23,398 nt of DNA from DASVTR01 sp033855775 (GTDB lineage Bacteria; Acidobacteriota; Blastocatellia; Pyrinomonadales; Pyrinomonadaceae): positions 1 to 23,398 of the forward strand of contig JAWVFT010000030.1 in the NCBI GenBank assembly GCA_033855775.1, given 5' to 3'. The notes under the pieces are model-generated. The model did no database searches, was not told the DNA's origin, and worked only from the letters and a program-made list of their open reading frames with translations. The position numbers were made by a program, and so were the translations under genes. Shown piece by piece: positions 7,018-16,415 of this stretch. Each line of letters starts with the position of its first letter. Positions within the stretch are counted from its first letter, which is position 1.

Positions 7018-8577
7018 ATGACAGACAAGCAACCGACACAGCCGCAGACGGCAGTTGAGCCGACGCCTTCGGAGCAGATTTTCAGCACCGACGGGCTGAA
7101 GGCCGACCTCGGCGCTCGCACCGCACGCGGCAGCGTAGTCGCCGTCGGGTCGCAGGGCTTGCGCTTCGTCGTCGGCATCGTCGTGACGGCTGTGCTGGCT
7201 CGCCTGCTGACGCCGCAGGATTACGGGCTGGTCGGAATGGTCGCGGTCGTCACGGGCTTCGTCTCCATGTTCAAAGATTTGGGCTTGTCGCACGCGACCA
7301 TCCAGCGCGCCGAAATCAACAACCGTCAGGTCAGCGCTCTCTTCTGGATTAACGTCTGCGTCAGCCTCTTCATCATGTTGCTGACGATAGCGATTGCGCC
7401 GCTCGTCGCGCGCTTCTTTAACGAGCCGCGACTGACGGGCATCACTATCGTCACGGCCATAGGCTTTCTGTTCGGCGGCCTGACCGTTCAGCACGAAGCC
7501 TTGTTGAAGAGGCAGATGCGCTTTGTCGCGCTCTCGGCGGTCGGCTTCGCGGCGTTGGCGGCCAACATCCTGACGACGATTATTCTGGCGTGGCGCGGCG
7601 CGGGCTACTGGGCATTGGTGTTGGGCCAACTGGCGCTCGGCATCGTCGGGGCGATTGGCGCGTGGGTCGTGTGCCGCTGGCGTCCGGGCTGGCCGGGCAA
7701 GTATGAAGAGGTGCGCTCCCTTGTCGCCTTCGGCAGAAATCTGACGGGCTTCGGCATCATCAACTACTTCGCGCGCAACCTTGACAACCTGCTCATCGGG
7801 CGCGTCTGGGGAACCGTCGCGCTCGGCTTTTACGCCAAGGCGTACCAACTTCTTCTGCTGCCGATTGACCAGATTAACGAGCCGCTCACGTCCGTCGCCG
7901 TTCCTGCTCTCAGTCGCTTGACGGACTCGCCCGAACGCTATCGTCAGGCTTACTTGCGCTTGCTTGAAAAAGTGGCTTTAGTGACGATGCCGGGTGTCGC
8001 TTTAATGATTGCCACTTCCGACTGGCTGGTGCATATCGTGCTTGGGCCGCAGTGGAGCGCGACGGCGCGCATCTTCGCCTTGCTCGGCATCACGGGCTTG
8101 TTTCAGCCGATTGCCAACACGACGGGCTGGCTCCTGATAACGCAGGGGCGCACGCATCATCAATTTCAGTGGGGCTTGATTGGCGGGACGATTGCGATTG
8201 TGGCCATCGTCGCTGGCCTGCCGTGGGGCGCGGTCGGCGTCGCCGCTTCCTACGCTTGCGCCAGAGTCCTTCTCGCAGACCCTTTGCTCTACTGGTTCGT
8301 CGGGCGCTCCGGCCCCGTCCGCATGTTAGATTTCTACCGCGCCATCGCGCCCGTTACCTGCGCCTCGCTCTGCGCGCTGGCGGCGACTCTGGCCTTCCGC
8401 CATTGGGGCAACGTCACGAGCCCGCTCGTCGGCGTCGTCATCGCGGCCCTGATAACGGGAACGACGACGCTCGCCGTGCTCTTCATCATCCCGGCGGGCC
8501 GCGCCGCGCTGCGCGACGTGAAGACCTCGCTCTTTCTCCTGCGCGGAGGAAAGCCGCAACCCTTGATGCAGCCCTGA
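7018..8577 (+). CDS. Wzx-type lipid-linked oligosaccharide flippase
   Basis: 519 residues, very hydrophobic, with about 12-14 predicted membrane helices after a polar N-terminus of about 35 residues. The opening ARGSVVAVGSQGLRFVVGI and the phrases LARLLTPQDYGLVGM and FKDLGLSHATIQR are characteristic of the MOP-superfamily polysaccharide flippases (WzxC-like). FGIINYFARNLDNLLIGR at the start of the second half is likewise typical. It would move undecaprenyl-linked repeat units from the cytoplasmic to the periplasmic leaflet for polymerisation by the neighbouring Wzy-like protein. The start ATG follows 11 nt after GT2, with only a weak ribosome site. A longer overlapping frame beginning at 8052 belongs to the next gene and is not a separate product. 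Confidence 0.9.
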   Translation: MTDKQPTQPQTAVEPTPSEQIFSTDGLKADLGARTARGSVVAVGSQGLRFVVGIVVTAVLARLLTPQDYGLVGMVAVVTGFVSMFKDLGLSHATIQRAEINNRQVSALFWINVCVSLFIMLLTIAIAPLVARFFNEPRLTGITIVTAIGFLFGGLTVQHEALLKRQMRFVALSAVGFAALAANILTTIILAWRGAGYWALVLGQLALGIVGAIGAWVVCRWRPGWPGKYEEVRSLVAFGRNLTGFGIINYFARNLDNLLIGRVWGTVALGFYAKAYQLLLLPIDQINEPLTSVAVPALSRLTDSPERYRQAYLRLLEKVALVTMPGVALMIATSDWLVHIVLGPQWSATARIFALLGITGLFQPIANTTGWLLITQGRTHHQFQWGLIGGTIAIVAIVAGLPWGAVGVAASYACARVLLADPLLYWFVGRSGPVRMLDFYRAIAPVTCASLCALAATLAFRHWGNVTSPLVGVVIAALITGTTTLAVLFIIPAGRAALRDVKTSLFLLRGGKPQPLMQP

Positions 8578-8648
8578 AAGATGAAGGACGACAAGCGCGC
8601 CCCGCTTCGTTTAAGTTAAACTGGGCGAGGCTGACCGAACTGAAAACT

Positions 8649-10592
8649 ATGTGCGGGATTGCAGGATATATTGAAGACGAGGGGGCGCGCTCACAAGAGG
8701 AGCGCGAACGCATCCTTGACCGCATGTGCCGCGTCATCGCGCATCGCGGGCCGGACGACCAGGGCACGCTTGTCAAGGGCGGCGTCGCGCTCGGCATGCG
8801 TCGTCTCTCCATCATAGACCTCGCGGGCGGCCACCAGCCCATCTCCGGCTGCGGCGGCGCGGTCACGGTCGTCTTCAACGGCGAGATTTATAACTACCGC
8901 GAGCTACAGCCCGAACTCGAAGCGCGCGGCCATCGCTTTCAAACACACTCGGACACAGAAGCGATTGTCCACGCCTACGAAGAATACGGCGCCTCAAGCG
9001 TCTCTCACTTGCGCGGCATGTTCGCCTTCGCCCTCTGGGACGACTCGAAGCGCGAACTCTTCATCGCGCGCGACCGCGCCGGGAAAAAACCGCTCTACTA
9101 CACGCTGACGCCCGAAGGCTCCCTGCTCTTCGGCTCCGAGTTGAAGTCGCTGCTTGAGCATCCCGAATTTCGCCGCGAGATAGACCACGAAGCTCTCGAC
9201 GCTTATCTCACCTTCGGCTACGTCCCCGACCCGCTCAGCATCTTTCGCGGCGTCCGCAAGTTGCCGCCCGGCCATCATCTGACCTTCAGCCGTGGCCGCG
9301 TCCATGTCGAGCAGTACTGGGACTTTCAATACGAGCCGGTCGAGCAGCAGCGCGGCGAGGAAGACTACCTGAAAGAGTTGCGCTCGCTGCTTGACGAAGC
9401 CGTCAGGCTGCGACTCGTTTCGGACGTGCCATTGGGCGCCTTTCTCTCCGGCGGCGTTGACTCGTCCGCCATCGTCGGCCTCATGTCGCGCCACATGAGC
9501 CAGCCCGTCAAGACCTTCTCCATCGGCTTCCATGAAGACAGCTATAACGAATTAAAATACGCGCGCGTCGTCGCCCGCCACTTCGGCACAGACCATCACG
9601 AGTTCATCGTCACGCCGGACATCTGCCGCATCGTTGACGAACTGGCATGGCACTTCGACGAGCCGTTCGCGGACTCTTCCGCCATCCCGACCTACATGGT
9701 TTCGAAGATGGCGCGCGAGCACGTCAAGGTCGTGCTCTCCGGCGACGGCGGTGATGAACTGTTCGCGGGCTACACGCGCTACGTCGTTGACCGCCGCCGG
9801 AGCGCTTTCTCGCGCCTGCCGCGCTTTCTGCGCAGTGGCATGATGCAGCCCCTCAGTCGTCGCCTGCCGCACGGCGCGTGGGGGCGCAACTACCTGCACA
9901 ACGTCGCGCTCGACCCCATCGGTCGTTATCTCGACAGCATCTCCGTCTTCACGAGCCTCGGCAAAGACGCGCTCTATTCCGCCGCGCTTCGCTCTCAACT
10001 CGACGACACGGAGAGCGCGGCCAACTGCTTCTCAACGCACCTCGCGCGCGTTCGCTCGACCGAGCCGCTCGATGCCTTGCTCTATCTGGACAGCAAGACT
10101 TATCTGCCCGGCGACATCCTCACCAAAGTTGACCGCATGAGCATGGCCGTCTCGCTGGAAGCGCGCACGCCGCTCCTTGACCACAAGCTGATAGAGTTTG
10201 TGACGCGCATTCCGGCCTCGCTTAAGATGAAGGGCTTGGAGACGAAACACATTTTCAAGCAGGCCGTGCGCGGGCTGGTGCCGGACGAAATCTTAGACCG
10301 TCCCAAGCAGGGCTTTGGCGTGCCGATACAGCAATGGATAAATCAGGAGCTACGCGACTATATCCGCGATGTCTTGACGGAGCGGCGGGCGCGCGAGCGC
10401 GGCTACTTCCAGCCGAGCTACGTTGACCTGCTCTTTGACGAGCACGAGCGCGGGCGCCGCGACCATTCGCATCAACTCTGGGCGCTCTTCATGTTCGAAC
10501 TCTGGCATCGCACATTCCTGGACGCTCCTGCTGCCGCTGCGCCGGAGGCAGCGAGTTGCGAAGCGACGCCCGCCGCCGTCGGCGCGGCGTAA
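8649..10592 (+). CDS. asnB: Asparagine-synthetase-like amidotransferase, copy 1
   Basis: 647 residues, a class II glutamine amidotransferase joined to an asparagine synthase domain. Start: MCGIAGY, giving Cys2 as the N-terminal nucleophile; the frame stays open upstream to 8052 but the Cys must be at the processed N-terminus. Glutaminase motifs are AHRGPDDQG, FNGEIYNY and HSDTEAI. The ATP-pyrophosphatase loop is SGGVDSS (residues 267-273), and the second nucleotide motif is SGDGGDELFAGY (364-375). Where E. coli AsnB has SGEGSDE this copy has GDGGDE. Full-length with an Ala-rich tail. In a polysaccharide locus it may amidate a sugar acid rather than make free asparagine. It resembles exosortase-linked and WbpS-like amidotransferases. 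asnB names the family only. Confidence 0.85.
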   Translation: MCGIAGYIEDEGARSQEERERILDRMCRVIAHRGPDDQGTLVKGGVALGMRRLSIIDLAGGHQPISGCGGAVTVVFNGEIYNYRELQPELEARGHRFQTHSDTEAIVHAYEEYGASSVSHLRGMFAFALWDDSKRELFIARDRAGKKPLYYTLTPEGSLLFGSELKSLLEHPEFRREIDHEALDAYLTFGYVPDPLSIFRGVRKLPPGHHLTFSRGRVHVEQYWDFQYEPVEQQRGEEDYLKELRSLLDEAVRLRLVSDVPLGAFLSGGVDSSAIVGLMSRHMSQPVKTFSIGFHEDSYNELKYARVVARHFGTDHHEFIVTPDICRIVDELAWHFDEPFADSSAIPTYMVSKMAREHVKVVLSGDGGDELFAGYTRYVVDRRRSAFSRLPRFLRSGMMQPLSRRLPHGAWGRNYLHNVALDPIGRYLDSISVFTSLGKDALYSAALRSQLDDTESAANCFSTHLARVRSTEPLDALLYLDSKTYLPGDILTKVDRMSMAVSLEARTPLLDHKLIEFVTRIPASLKMKGLETKHIFKQAVRGLVPDEILDRPKQGFGVPIQQWINQELRDYIRDVLTERRARERGYFQPSYVDLLFDEHERGRRDHSHQLWALFMFELWHRTFLDAPAAAAPEAASCEATPAAVGAA

Positions 10593-10694
10593 AACTGTTG
10601 AAAGGAGAAGTCAATCGTCAAGTTGATAACGGATTGCTCGACAGGTTAAGCCTGCAATCGTTCAGTAAGTTGACGCTCAATCTCTGGATGCTTC

Positions 10695-11903
10695 ATGAGT
10701 CTTAACGTCTTACATCTCGTCGGCAGTTTTCATCAGGGCGGCTCCGAGCGGCAGGCTGTGCAGTTAGCGCGCTTGCAGCAAGAGTCCGCGCGTTGTCGCG
10801 TGCATGTCGCCGCGCTGGATGACAGCGGCATGCTGCGCGAGGATGTCCTGCGCCTGGGCTTGCCTGAGATTCCTGTTTATCCGCTGACCAGTTTTTACGA
10901 TCGCAACGCCGCGCGGCAACTGCGTCGCTGCGTCGCTTACCTGCGCGAGCGTGAGATTGATGTCGTGCAGACGCACGATTTTTACACGAATGTTTTTGGC
11001 ATGGCCGCCGCCGCGCGGGCGCGCGTCCCGGTTCGCATCGCCTCGAAACGCGAGACGGGCGGGATGCGAAGCAAGGCGCAAAAGATAGTCGAGCGCGGAG
11101 CCTTCCGTCTGGCCCATGCGATTGTGGTCAACGCAGAGGCCGTGCGCCGCCAACTCGTCCATGACGGCGTGCGCGATGAAAAGATTTTCACGGTCTATAA
11201 CGGTTTAGATATGAACCGCGTCACGCCCGCGCGCGACATCAATCGTGAGGAGACGCTCGACGAGTTTGCGTTGCCGCGCGAGGCGGGCCGCCGCTTCGTC
11301 ACGATTGTCGCCAACCTGCGGCATGAAGTGAAAGACCACCGGACGTTCCTGCGCGCCGCGCGTCTCGTTCATGAAGCCGTGCCGGAAGCGGCCTTCGTGC
11401 TCGCGGGCGAAGGCGAACTGACGGATTCGCTGCGCGCTCTGGCCGCAGAGCTTGGATTGGAGCGCGACGTTTTCTTCACGGGCCGCTGCGAGCGCGTCGC
11501 AGAGCTTCTGTCCGTCTCGGAGGTCTGCGTCTTAAGCTCGAAGGCGGAGGGCTTCTCCAATTCGATTCTCGAATACATGGCCGCCGCGCGTCCCGTCGTA
11601 GCGACGGACGTTGGCGGAGCGCGCGAAGCCATCAGCGAAGGTGAGACGGGCCATCTCGTCGCGGCGGGAGACGCGGAGACGATGGCTGCGCGCATCATCT
11701 CTTTGCTCAAAGACACGGAGCGAGCGCGAGCGATGGGCGAGCACGGACGGGCTGTTATCGAAGCGAAGTTTTCGTGCGAGGCGCAGCTTGAGACGACGCT
11801 CAATCTTTATCACAAGTTGCTCGTGCGCAAGCAGCACGCGGGAACGGCGCGGGCTTCAATCGAGCCGGTCGCGCCGAAGAAAGCGCAAGGGACGGAGCGA
11901 TGA
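10695..11903 (+). CDS. Family 4 glycosyltransferase (A)
   Basis: 402 residues with a GT-B fold. The N-terminal domain opens with VLHLVGSFHQGGSERQ, the glycine-rich acceptor-side loop. The C-terminal domain carries TGRCERVAELLSVSEVCVLSS and the EX7E motif Glu285-Glu293 (EGFSNSILE), followed by ARPVVATDVGG, which binds the nucleotide sugar donor. It is probably a cytoplasmic or peripheral membrane retaining enzyme that adds one sugar to the lipid-linked repeat. The 102-nt gap before it contains an orphan AAAGGAG at 10601-10607 and a hairpin GATTGC/GCAATC (10632-10659). Its stop overlaps the next start as ATGA (11900-11903), so the two GT4 genes are translationally coupled. The donor and acceptor are unknown. 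Confidence 0.88.
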   Translation: MSLNVLHLVGSFHQGGSERQAVQLARLQQESARCRVHVAALDDSGMLREDVLRLGLPEIPVYPLTSFYDRNAARQLRRCVAYLREREIDVVQTHDFYTNVFGMAAAARARVPVRIASKRETGGMRSKAQKIVERGAFRLAHAIVVNAEAVRRQLVHDGVRDEKIFTVYNGLDMNRVTPARDINREETLDEFALPREAGRRFVTIVANLRHEVKDHRTFLRAARLVHEAVPEAAFVLAGEGELTDSLRALAAELGLERDVFFTGRCERVAELLSVSEVCVLSSKAEGFSNSILEYMAAARPVVATDVGGAREAISEGETGHLVAAGDAETMAARIISLLKDTERARAMGEHGRAVIEAKFSCEAQLETTLNLYHKLLVRKQHAGTARASIEPVAPKKAQGTER

Positions 11904-13084
11904 AGCAAGGCTCGCCCAGAACAATCGAGCAGTGGAACAAGCGAGGCGAGTGGGCCGAAGATTACGCGCCGCCCGCCGCCCGCCGAAAGCCCCTGCGCGT
12001 TCTCATCATCGCGCCGTCGCACGACATTCTCGGCGGCCAGTCAATCCACGCCGAGCAGCTTTTGAAAGAGCTTGGCAAAGAGCCGACGCTCAAGATGTCG
12101 TTCGTGCCGATTAACCCGCGCGCGCCGGGCATCTTCGGGCGGTTGCAGAGAATCAAGTACGCGCGCACGGTCGTTCGCCTGCCGCTCTACTTGACGAAGA
12201 TGCTCTTGAGCGTTCCACGCAACGATGTCATTCACGTTTCTTCGGCGGCTCTCTCGTCCTTCGTTATGACGACGACGCCAGCCGTGCTCATCGGCAAGCT
12301 GTTCGGCAAAAAGGTCGTGCTCAACTATCACGCGGGGCAAGCCGAAGAGCACTTGCGCGATTGGGGACGCACGGCGATTCCGGTCATCCGGCTGGCGGAC
12401 GCCACCGTCGTTTCGTCAAACTGGCTGGTGGATGTTTTCGCGCGCTACAATCTGAAGGCGCGCTCCATCTTCAACCACGTCGAACTCGATAGCTTTCACT
12501 TTCATGAGCGACGCCCCTTGCGCCCGCGCTTTTTGTCGAACCGTAACTTCGACCCGATTTATAACGTCCCGTGCGTGCTGCGCGCCTTCGCTCTCATTCA
12601 GGCGCGTTACGCGGAAGCGCGGCTGACCGTCGCGGGCGACGGCGCGCAGCGAGCCGAGCTTGAAGCTCTGGCGCGCGAGTTGAGTTTGCGGAACGTGGAA
12701 TTTACAGGGCTCGTCTCGCCGGAGCGAATGCCTGAGCTATGCGCGGCGGCGGACGTTTACCTCAACGCCTCGAACGTTGACAATATGCCGCTCTCGATTC
12801 TCGAAGCCTTCAGCGCGGGGCTGCCGGTCGTGACGACAGACGCGGGCGGCATTCCTTACGTCGTCACGCATGAAGAGACTGGCTTGATGGTTCGCATGAA
12901 CGACCATGAAGCTTTAGCGGCTCAAGCTCTGCGCCTGTTGGAGGACGACGCGCTGGCGCAGAAGCTTATCGGGCAAGCGCGCAACGAGTGTGACAAGTAT
13001 AATTGGAGGGCCGTGCGCGGCGAGTGGTTGAAACTTTACGATGAAGTGGCGCATCGCGCCGCGACGGTCGAACTTGAGGTTTGA
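11900..13084 (+). CDS. Family 4 glycosyltransferase (B)
   Basis: 394 residues. A charged leader of about 30 residues comes before the GT-B start RVLIIAPSHDILGGQSIHAEQLL. The donor-binding half includes LTVAGDGAQRAELE, NVEFTGLVSPERMPELCAAADVYLNAS and NMPLSILEAFSAGLPVVTTDAGG. The position of the first Glu of EX7E is held by Asp294, with Glu302 conserved, a change seen in some GT4 branches but worth noting. It likely acts on the growing repeat unit together with the preceding GT4, with which it overlaps by 4 nt. There is no membrane helix. The donor sugar cannot be inferred. A short AT-rich spacer of 27 nt separates it from amidotransferase 2. Confidence 0.87.
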   Translation: MKQGSPRTIEQWNKRGEWAEDYAPPAARRKPLRVLIIAPSHDILGGQSIHAEQLLKELGKEPTLKMSFVPINPRAPGIFGRLQRIKYARTVVRLPLYLTKMLLSVPRNDVIHVSSAALSSFVMTTTPAVLIGKLFGKKVVLNYHAGQAEEHLRDWGRTAIPVIRLADATVVSSNWLVDVFARYNLKARSIFNHVELDSFHFHERRPLRPRFLSNRNFDPIYNVPCVLRAFALIQARYAEARLTVAGDGAQRAELEALARELSLRNVEFTGLVSPERMPELCAAADVYLNASNVDNMPLSILEAFSAGLPVVTTDAGGIPYVVTHEETGLMVRMNDHEALAAQALRLLEDDALAQKLIGQARNECDKYNWRAVRGEWLKLYDEVAHRAATVELEV

Positions 13085-13111
13085 GCTTTTAGAATTTCTT
13101 TCTAGAATTTT

Positions 13112-15073
13112 ATGTGCGGAATTAACGGGATAGCTTTGTCGAGCCGCAGCGCGCGCCGCCTTGATGCGCGCTTGTTGGAGCGCATGCGCGATGTCATCAC
13201 GCATCGCGGGCCAGACGATGCAGGCATCTTCATGGACGGCCCAGTCGGGCTCGGCCATCGTCGCCTGAGCATCGTCGATGTCGCGGCGGGACACCAGCCG
13301 ATGACCAACGAAGACGAGACGCTCCACATCGTCTTCAACGGCGAGATTTATAACCACGCCGATTTTCGTCCGCAGTTGGAAGCGCGCGGCCATCGCTATC
13401 GCACACACTGCGACACGGAAACCATCCTTCATCTTTATGAAGAAGAAGGAGCGCGCGCGGTCGAAAGCCTGCGCGGGATGTTCGCCTTCGCCATCTGGGA
13501 CGCGAAGCGGCGCGAACTCTTCATCGCCCGCGACCGCCTCGGCGTCAAGCCGCTCTACTACGCGCACACGGACGACGGCTCGCTCTATTTCGCTTCGGAA
13601 ATCAAGTCGCTTTTGGAAGCGCGCGCCGTCGCGCCGGAAGTCAATTATCGCGCCCTGCCGGATTATCTCGCCAACCACGCGACCTCCGGCGAAGAGACGC
13701 TCTTTCGCGGCATCCGGCGCCTTCTGCCCGGCCACACGTTGCGCTGGCGCGACGGCGAAGTCAGGATTGAAAAATACTGGGACGTTCGCTTCGACAATCA
13801 GCAGGCAGACGCGGCTGCGCGCAGCGATGAAGATTACATCAACGAATGGACGGAGCTTTTCCGCGACTCTGTGCGACTGCGCTTGATGGCCGACGTGCCT
13901 TTGGGCATGTTCCTGTCGGGCGGCATTGATTCCTCCGCCATCGCCGCCGTGATGAGCAAGATGGTGAGCGAGCCGATTAAGACTTTCTCCGTCGCCTTCA
14001 AGGAACGCGAAGCCAACGAGCTTGAGTACGCGCGTCTCGTCGCGCGAGCGTTCAAGACAGACCACCACGAAATCATCGTCAGCCCCGAAGACTTTTTCAA
14101 AGTTCTGCCCCAACTCGTCTGGCATGAAGACGAGCCGCTCGCTCATCCGTCGAGCGTCGCGCTCTACTTCGTTTCTCGCCTTGCTTCCGAGCACGTCAAA
14201 GTCGTGTTGACAGGCGAGGGCAGCGACGAGCTTTTGGCCGGATACGATCGCTATCGCAAGACCGTCTACAATCTATCGCTCGGCGCGCGTTATCACGGTT
14301 GGACGAACGACGCGCTGCGCAGCATCGTCAGGCGCGGCGTTGACGGCTTGCCGCGCAAGTCGAAGGTCAGGCAAAAACTCTCGCGCACTTTTCTCTGCCT
14401 CACGCCCGACATCGAGAGCATCTACTTCGACAACTTCGCTGTCTTCTCGCGCGCCGCGCAGCGCGAACTGCTGACAGGGGCGGCGAAGGAAATCATCGGC
14501 TCGCTCAATCCTTACGCGGACGTGAGCGGCTATCTCGAACGAACGGACGCGCGCACGCTGCTCGACCGCTTGCTCTATGCCGACACGAAAACTTACCTGC
14601 ACGAGCTATTGATGAAGCAAGACCAGATGAGCATGGCGGCCTCGATTGAAAGCCGCGTGCCGTTTCTTGACCACAAGCTCGTGGAGTTTACCGCCGCGCT
14701 GCCCGCGCGCATGAAGCTGCGCGGCTGGACGACGAAATATATCCTGCGACGAAGCATGAAGGATGTGCTGCCGCCGTCGATTTTGAAGCGGCGCAAGATG
14801 GGTTTCCCCGTCCCCATCGGCGCGTGGTTTCGCGGGCGATACGCCTCCGTGCTCGACGAGTATGTCCTCGGCGAACGCGCGGCGGCGCGCGGCTTGTTCG
14901 ACGCGGCGTTCGTTCGCTCTTTGGTCGAACGTCACCGGGCGGGCATCGAGAATCACTCGGAGCGTTTGTGGTCGCTCGTCAATTTTGAAATCTGGCAGCG
15001 GCGATTTATTGACGGCGAAGCCGCGCCCGCCGCTGAGCCTTCGTTAATCGAAGCCGTCCCGGCGCTGACTTAA
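13112..15073 (+). CDS. asnB: Asparagine-synthetase-like amidotransferase, copy 2
   Basis: 653 residues, the second AsnB-type enzyme of the locus. The start MCGINGIA places Cys2 as the glutaminase nucleophile. THRGPDDAG, FNGEIYNH and CDTETI follow. The pyrophosphatase loop is SGGIDSSA (269-276), and TGEGSDELLAGY (367-378) keeps the Glu-Gly-Ser-Asp-Glu form of E. coli AsnB, unlike copy 1. The C-terminus has LDHKLVEF and MGFPVPIGAWF, standard for the family. It is clearly diverged from copy 1 throughout rather than a recent duplicate, so a different acceptor is likely. Candidate jobs are uronamide formation, as for WbpS-type enzymes, or asparagine synthesis. It is preceded by a 27-nt AT-rich spacer without an obvious ribosome site. 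asnB names the family only. Confidence 0.85.
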   Translation: MCGINGIALSSRSARRLDARLLERMRDVITHRGPDDAGIFMDGPVGLGHRRLSIVDVAAGHQPMTNEDETLHIVFNGEIYNHADFRPQLEARGHRYRTHCDTETILHLYEEEGARAVESLRGMFAFAIWDAKRRELFIARDRLGVKPLYYAHTDDGSLYFASEIKSLLEARAVAPEVNYRALPDYLANHATSGEETLFRGIRRLLPGHTLRWRDGEVRIEKYWDVRFDNQQADAAARSDEDYINEWTELFRDSVRLRLMADVPLGMFLSGGIDSSAIAAVMSKMVSEPIKTFSVAFKEREANELEYARLVARAFKTDHHEIIVSPEDFFKVLPQLVWHEDEPLAHPSSVALYFVSRLASEHVKVVLTGEGSDELLAGYDRYRKTVYNLSLGARYHGWTNDALRSIVRRGVDGLPRKSKVRQKLSRTFLCLTPDIESIYFDNFAVFSRAAQRELLTGAAKEIIGSLNPYADVSGYLERTDARTLLDRLLYADTKTYLHELLMKQDQMSMAASIESRVPFLDHKLVEFTAALPARMKLRGWTTKYILRRSMKDVLPPSILKRRKMGFPVPIGAWFRGRYASVLDEYVLGERAAARGLFDAAFVRSLVERHRAGIENHSERLWSLVNFEIWQRRFIDGEAAPAAEPSLIEAVPALT

Positions 15074-15122
15074 AGGACTGGAAGAAGGAGCGCGCGTTGG
15101 AAGGCCCGCGCTGAGAATCCTG

Positions 15123-16415
15123 ATGAGAATTTTGTGGGTCAAAGCCGGAAAGCTGTTGCCCGTTGACACGGGCGGCAAAATCCGTTCGTACAATCTGCTG
15201 CGACAATTGTCTGCGCGACACTCGCTCACGTTGTTGTCTTACTACGGCGGAGCGCGCGATGAAGCTTACGAGCGCGAACTCGAAGAGCATCTGCCGGGAG
15301 CCGAGAGCATCAACACGAGCGCGCCGGAGACGACGCTCGGACAGGCGAGCCATTACCTGAGCCGCCTTTTCAAGAGCGCGCCGTACGCCGTCACGAAATT
15401 CACTTCGCCATCGGTCGCGCGCCGCATCAAAGGTTGGATGGACGAACGCCGCTTCGATGTCATGGTCTGCGATTTTCTGTCGGCCTCGCTGAACTTCCCG
15501 CGCGCGTTGCGAACGCCCTCCGTGCTCTTCCAGCACAACGTCGAATCGGCCCTCTGGCAAAGGCAGGCGCAGCACGAGCCGAACTTGATTAAGCGCGCCG
15601 CCTTCAAGATTGAAGCTCTGAAGATGGCGGCTTACGAACGCGCCGCCGTCAAACGCTTTCAGCACATCATCGCCGTCTCCGAGCACGACCGCGCGTTGAT
15701 GTCCGAGATGACTGACGCATCGCGCATCAGCGTCGTCCCGACCGGCGTTGACTTGTCGCTCTATCGCGCGGGCGCAAACTCTACGATGAGCGAACTCGCG
15801 GCGACGAACGAAGCGGCTTCCGCGCCCTTGAAAGAGAGAGCGCCGCTGGTCGTCTTTCTGGGCTCTATGGATTGGGAGGCGAACGTTGACGGCGTTGATT
15901 ATTTCTGCCGCGACATCTGGCCCGCCGTGCTGCGAAGCGTTCCTGACGCGCGCTTTCGCATCGTCGGGCGCAACCCGCACGCGCGCGTCCGGCGGCTGGC
16001 TTCGGCTTCGGTGGAAGTGACGGGGACTGTGCCGTCCGTCGTTGACCACTTGCGCGAGGCGGCGGTCTTCGTCGTGCCGCTGCGCGTCGGCGGCGGAACG
16101 CGGCTCAAGATTTTTGAGGCGATGGCGACGGGCAAGGCGGTCGTCTCGACCACGATTGGCGCCGAAGGCCTGGAGGTCGAGCACGGGCGCGACATCCTGC
16201 TGGCCGACGACGCTGAGACGTTCAGCGATTCCATCATCATGCTGCTGCGCGACGAGGCGTTGCGACGCGGCTTCGAGACGGCGGCGGCCCGGCTCGCGGC
16301 TCAGCATGATTGGTCTGTCGTCATCAAACGCTTTGAGGAAGCATTGGAGCGAGCCACGCAGCATGAAGATGTGGCTCAAGGCGTCAACTCGCCGCTGGCT
16401 TCGGTGAAGGCATGA
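15123..16415 (+). CDS. Family 4 glycosyltransferase (C), TIGR03087-like
   Basis: 430 residues. The N-terminal motif LPVDTGGKIRSYNLLRQLSARH recalls sugar transferases of the PEP-CTERM/EpsH-associated group (TIGR03087), where DKIRS.HLL is typical; the match is from memory and only approximate. The C-terminal half has VVFLGSMDWEANVDGVDYF, RFRIVGRNP and LRVGGGTRLKIFEAMATGKAV, with VSTTIGAEGLEV, the usual donor-site block of this branch in which the first Glu of EX7E is replaced. It is a soluble GT-B enzyme. A five-codon mini-ORF (MEGPR) with AAGGAG at 15085 lies just upstream. Its stop overlaps the ATP-grasp start as ATGA (16412-16415), linking it translationally to the following ligase. Confidence 0.86.
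   Translation: MRILWVKAGKLLPVDTGGKIRSYNLLRQLSARHSLTLLSYYGGARDEAYERELEEHLPGAESINTSAPETTLGQASHYLSRLFKSAPYAVTKFTSPSVARRIKGWMDERRFDVMVCDFLSASLNFPRALRTPSVLFQHNVESALWQRQAQHEPNLIKRAAFKIEALKMAAYERAAVKRFQHIIAVSEHDRALMSEMTDASRISVVPTGVDLSLYRAGANSTMSELAATNEAASAPLKERAPLVVFLGSMDWEANVDGVDYFCRDIWPAVLRSVPDARFRIVGRNPHARVRRLASASVEVTGTVPSVVDHLREAAVFVVPLRVGGGTRLKIFEAMATGKAVVSTTIGAEGLEVEHGRDILLADDAETFSDSIIMLLRDEALRRGFETAAARLAAQHDWSVVIKRFEEALERATQHEDVAQGVNSPLASVKA

Noticed and set aside
8052..8648. Upstream extension of the amidotransferase frame
   Set aside because: It would bury the catalytic Cys, which must be N-terminal, and it runs through the 3' end of the flippase gene in another frame.
12914..14194. 426-residue minus-strand ORF
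   Set aside because: It lies antisense to the GT4 (B) end and amidotransferase 2, which have clear family motifs. Its product is rich in Arg/Ala/Val with no recognisable domain, as expected of a shadow frame in GC-rich DNA.
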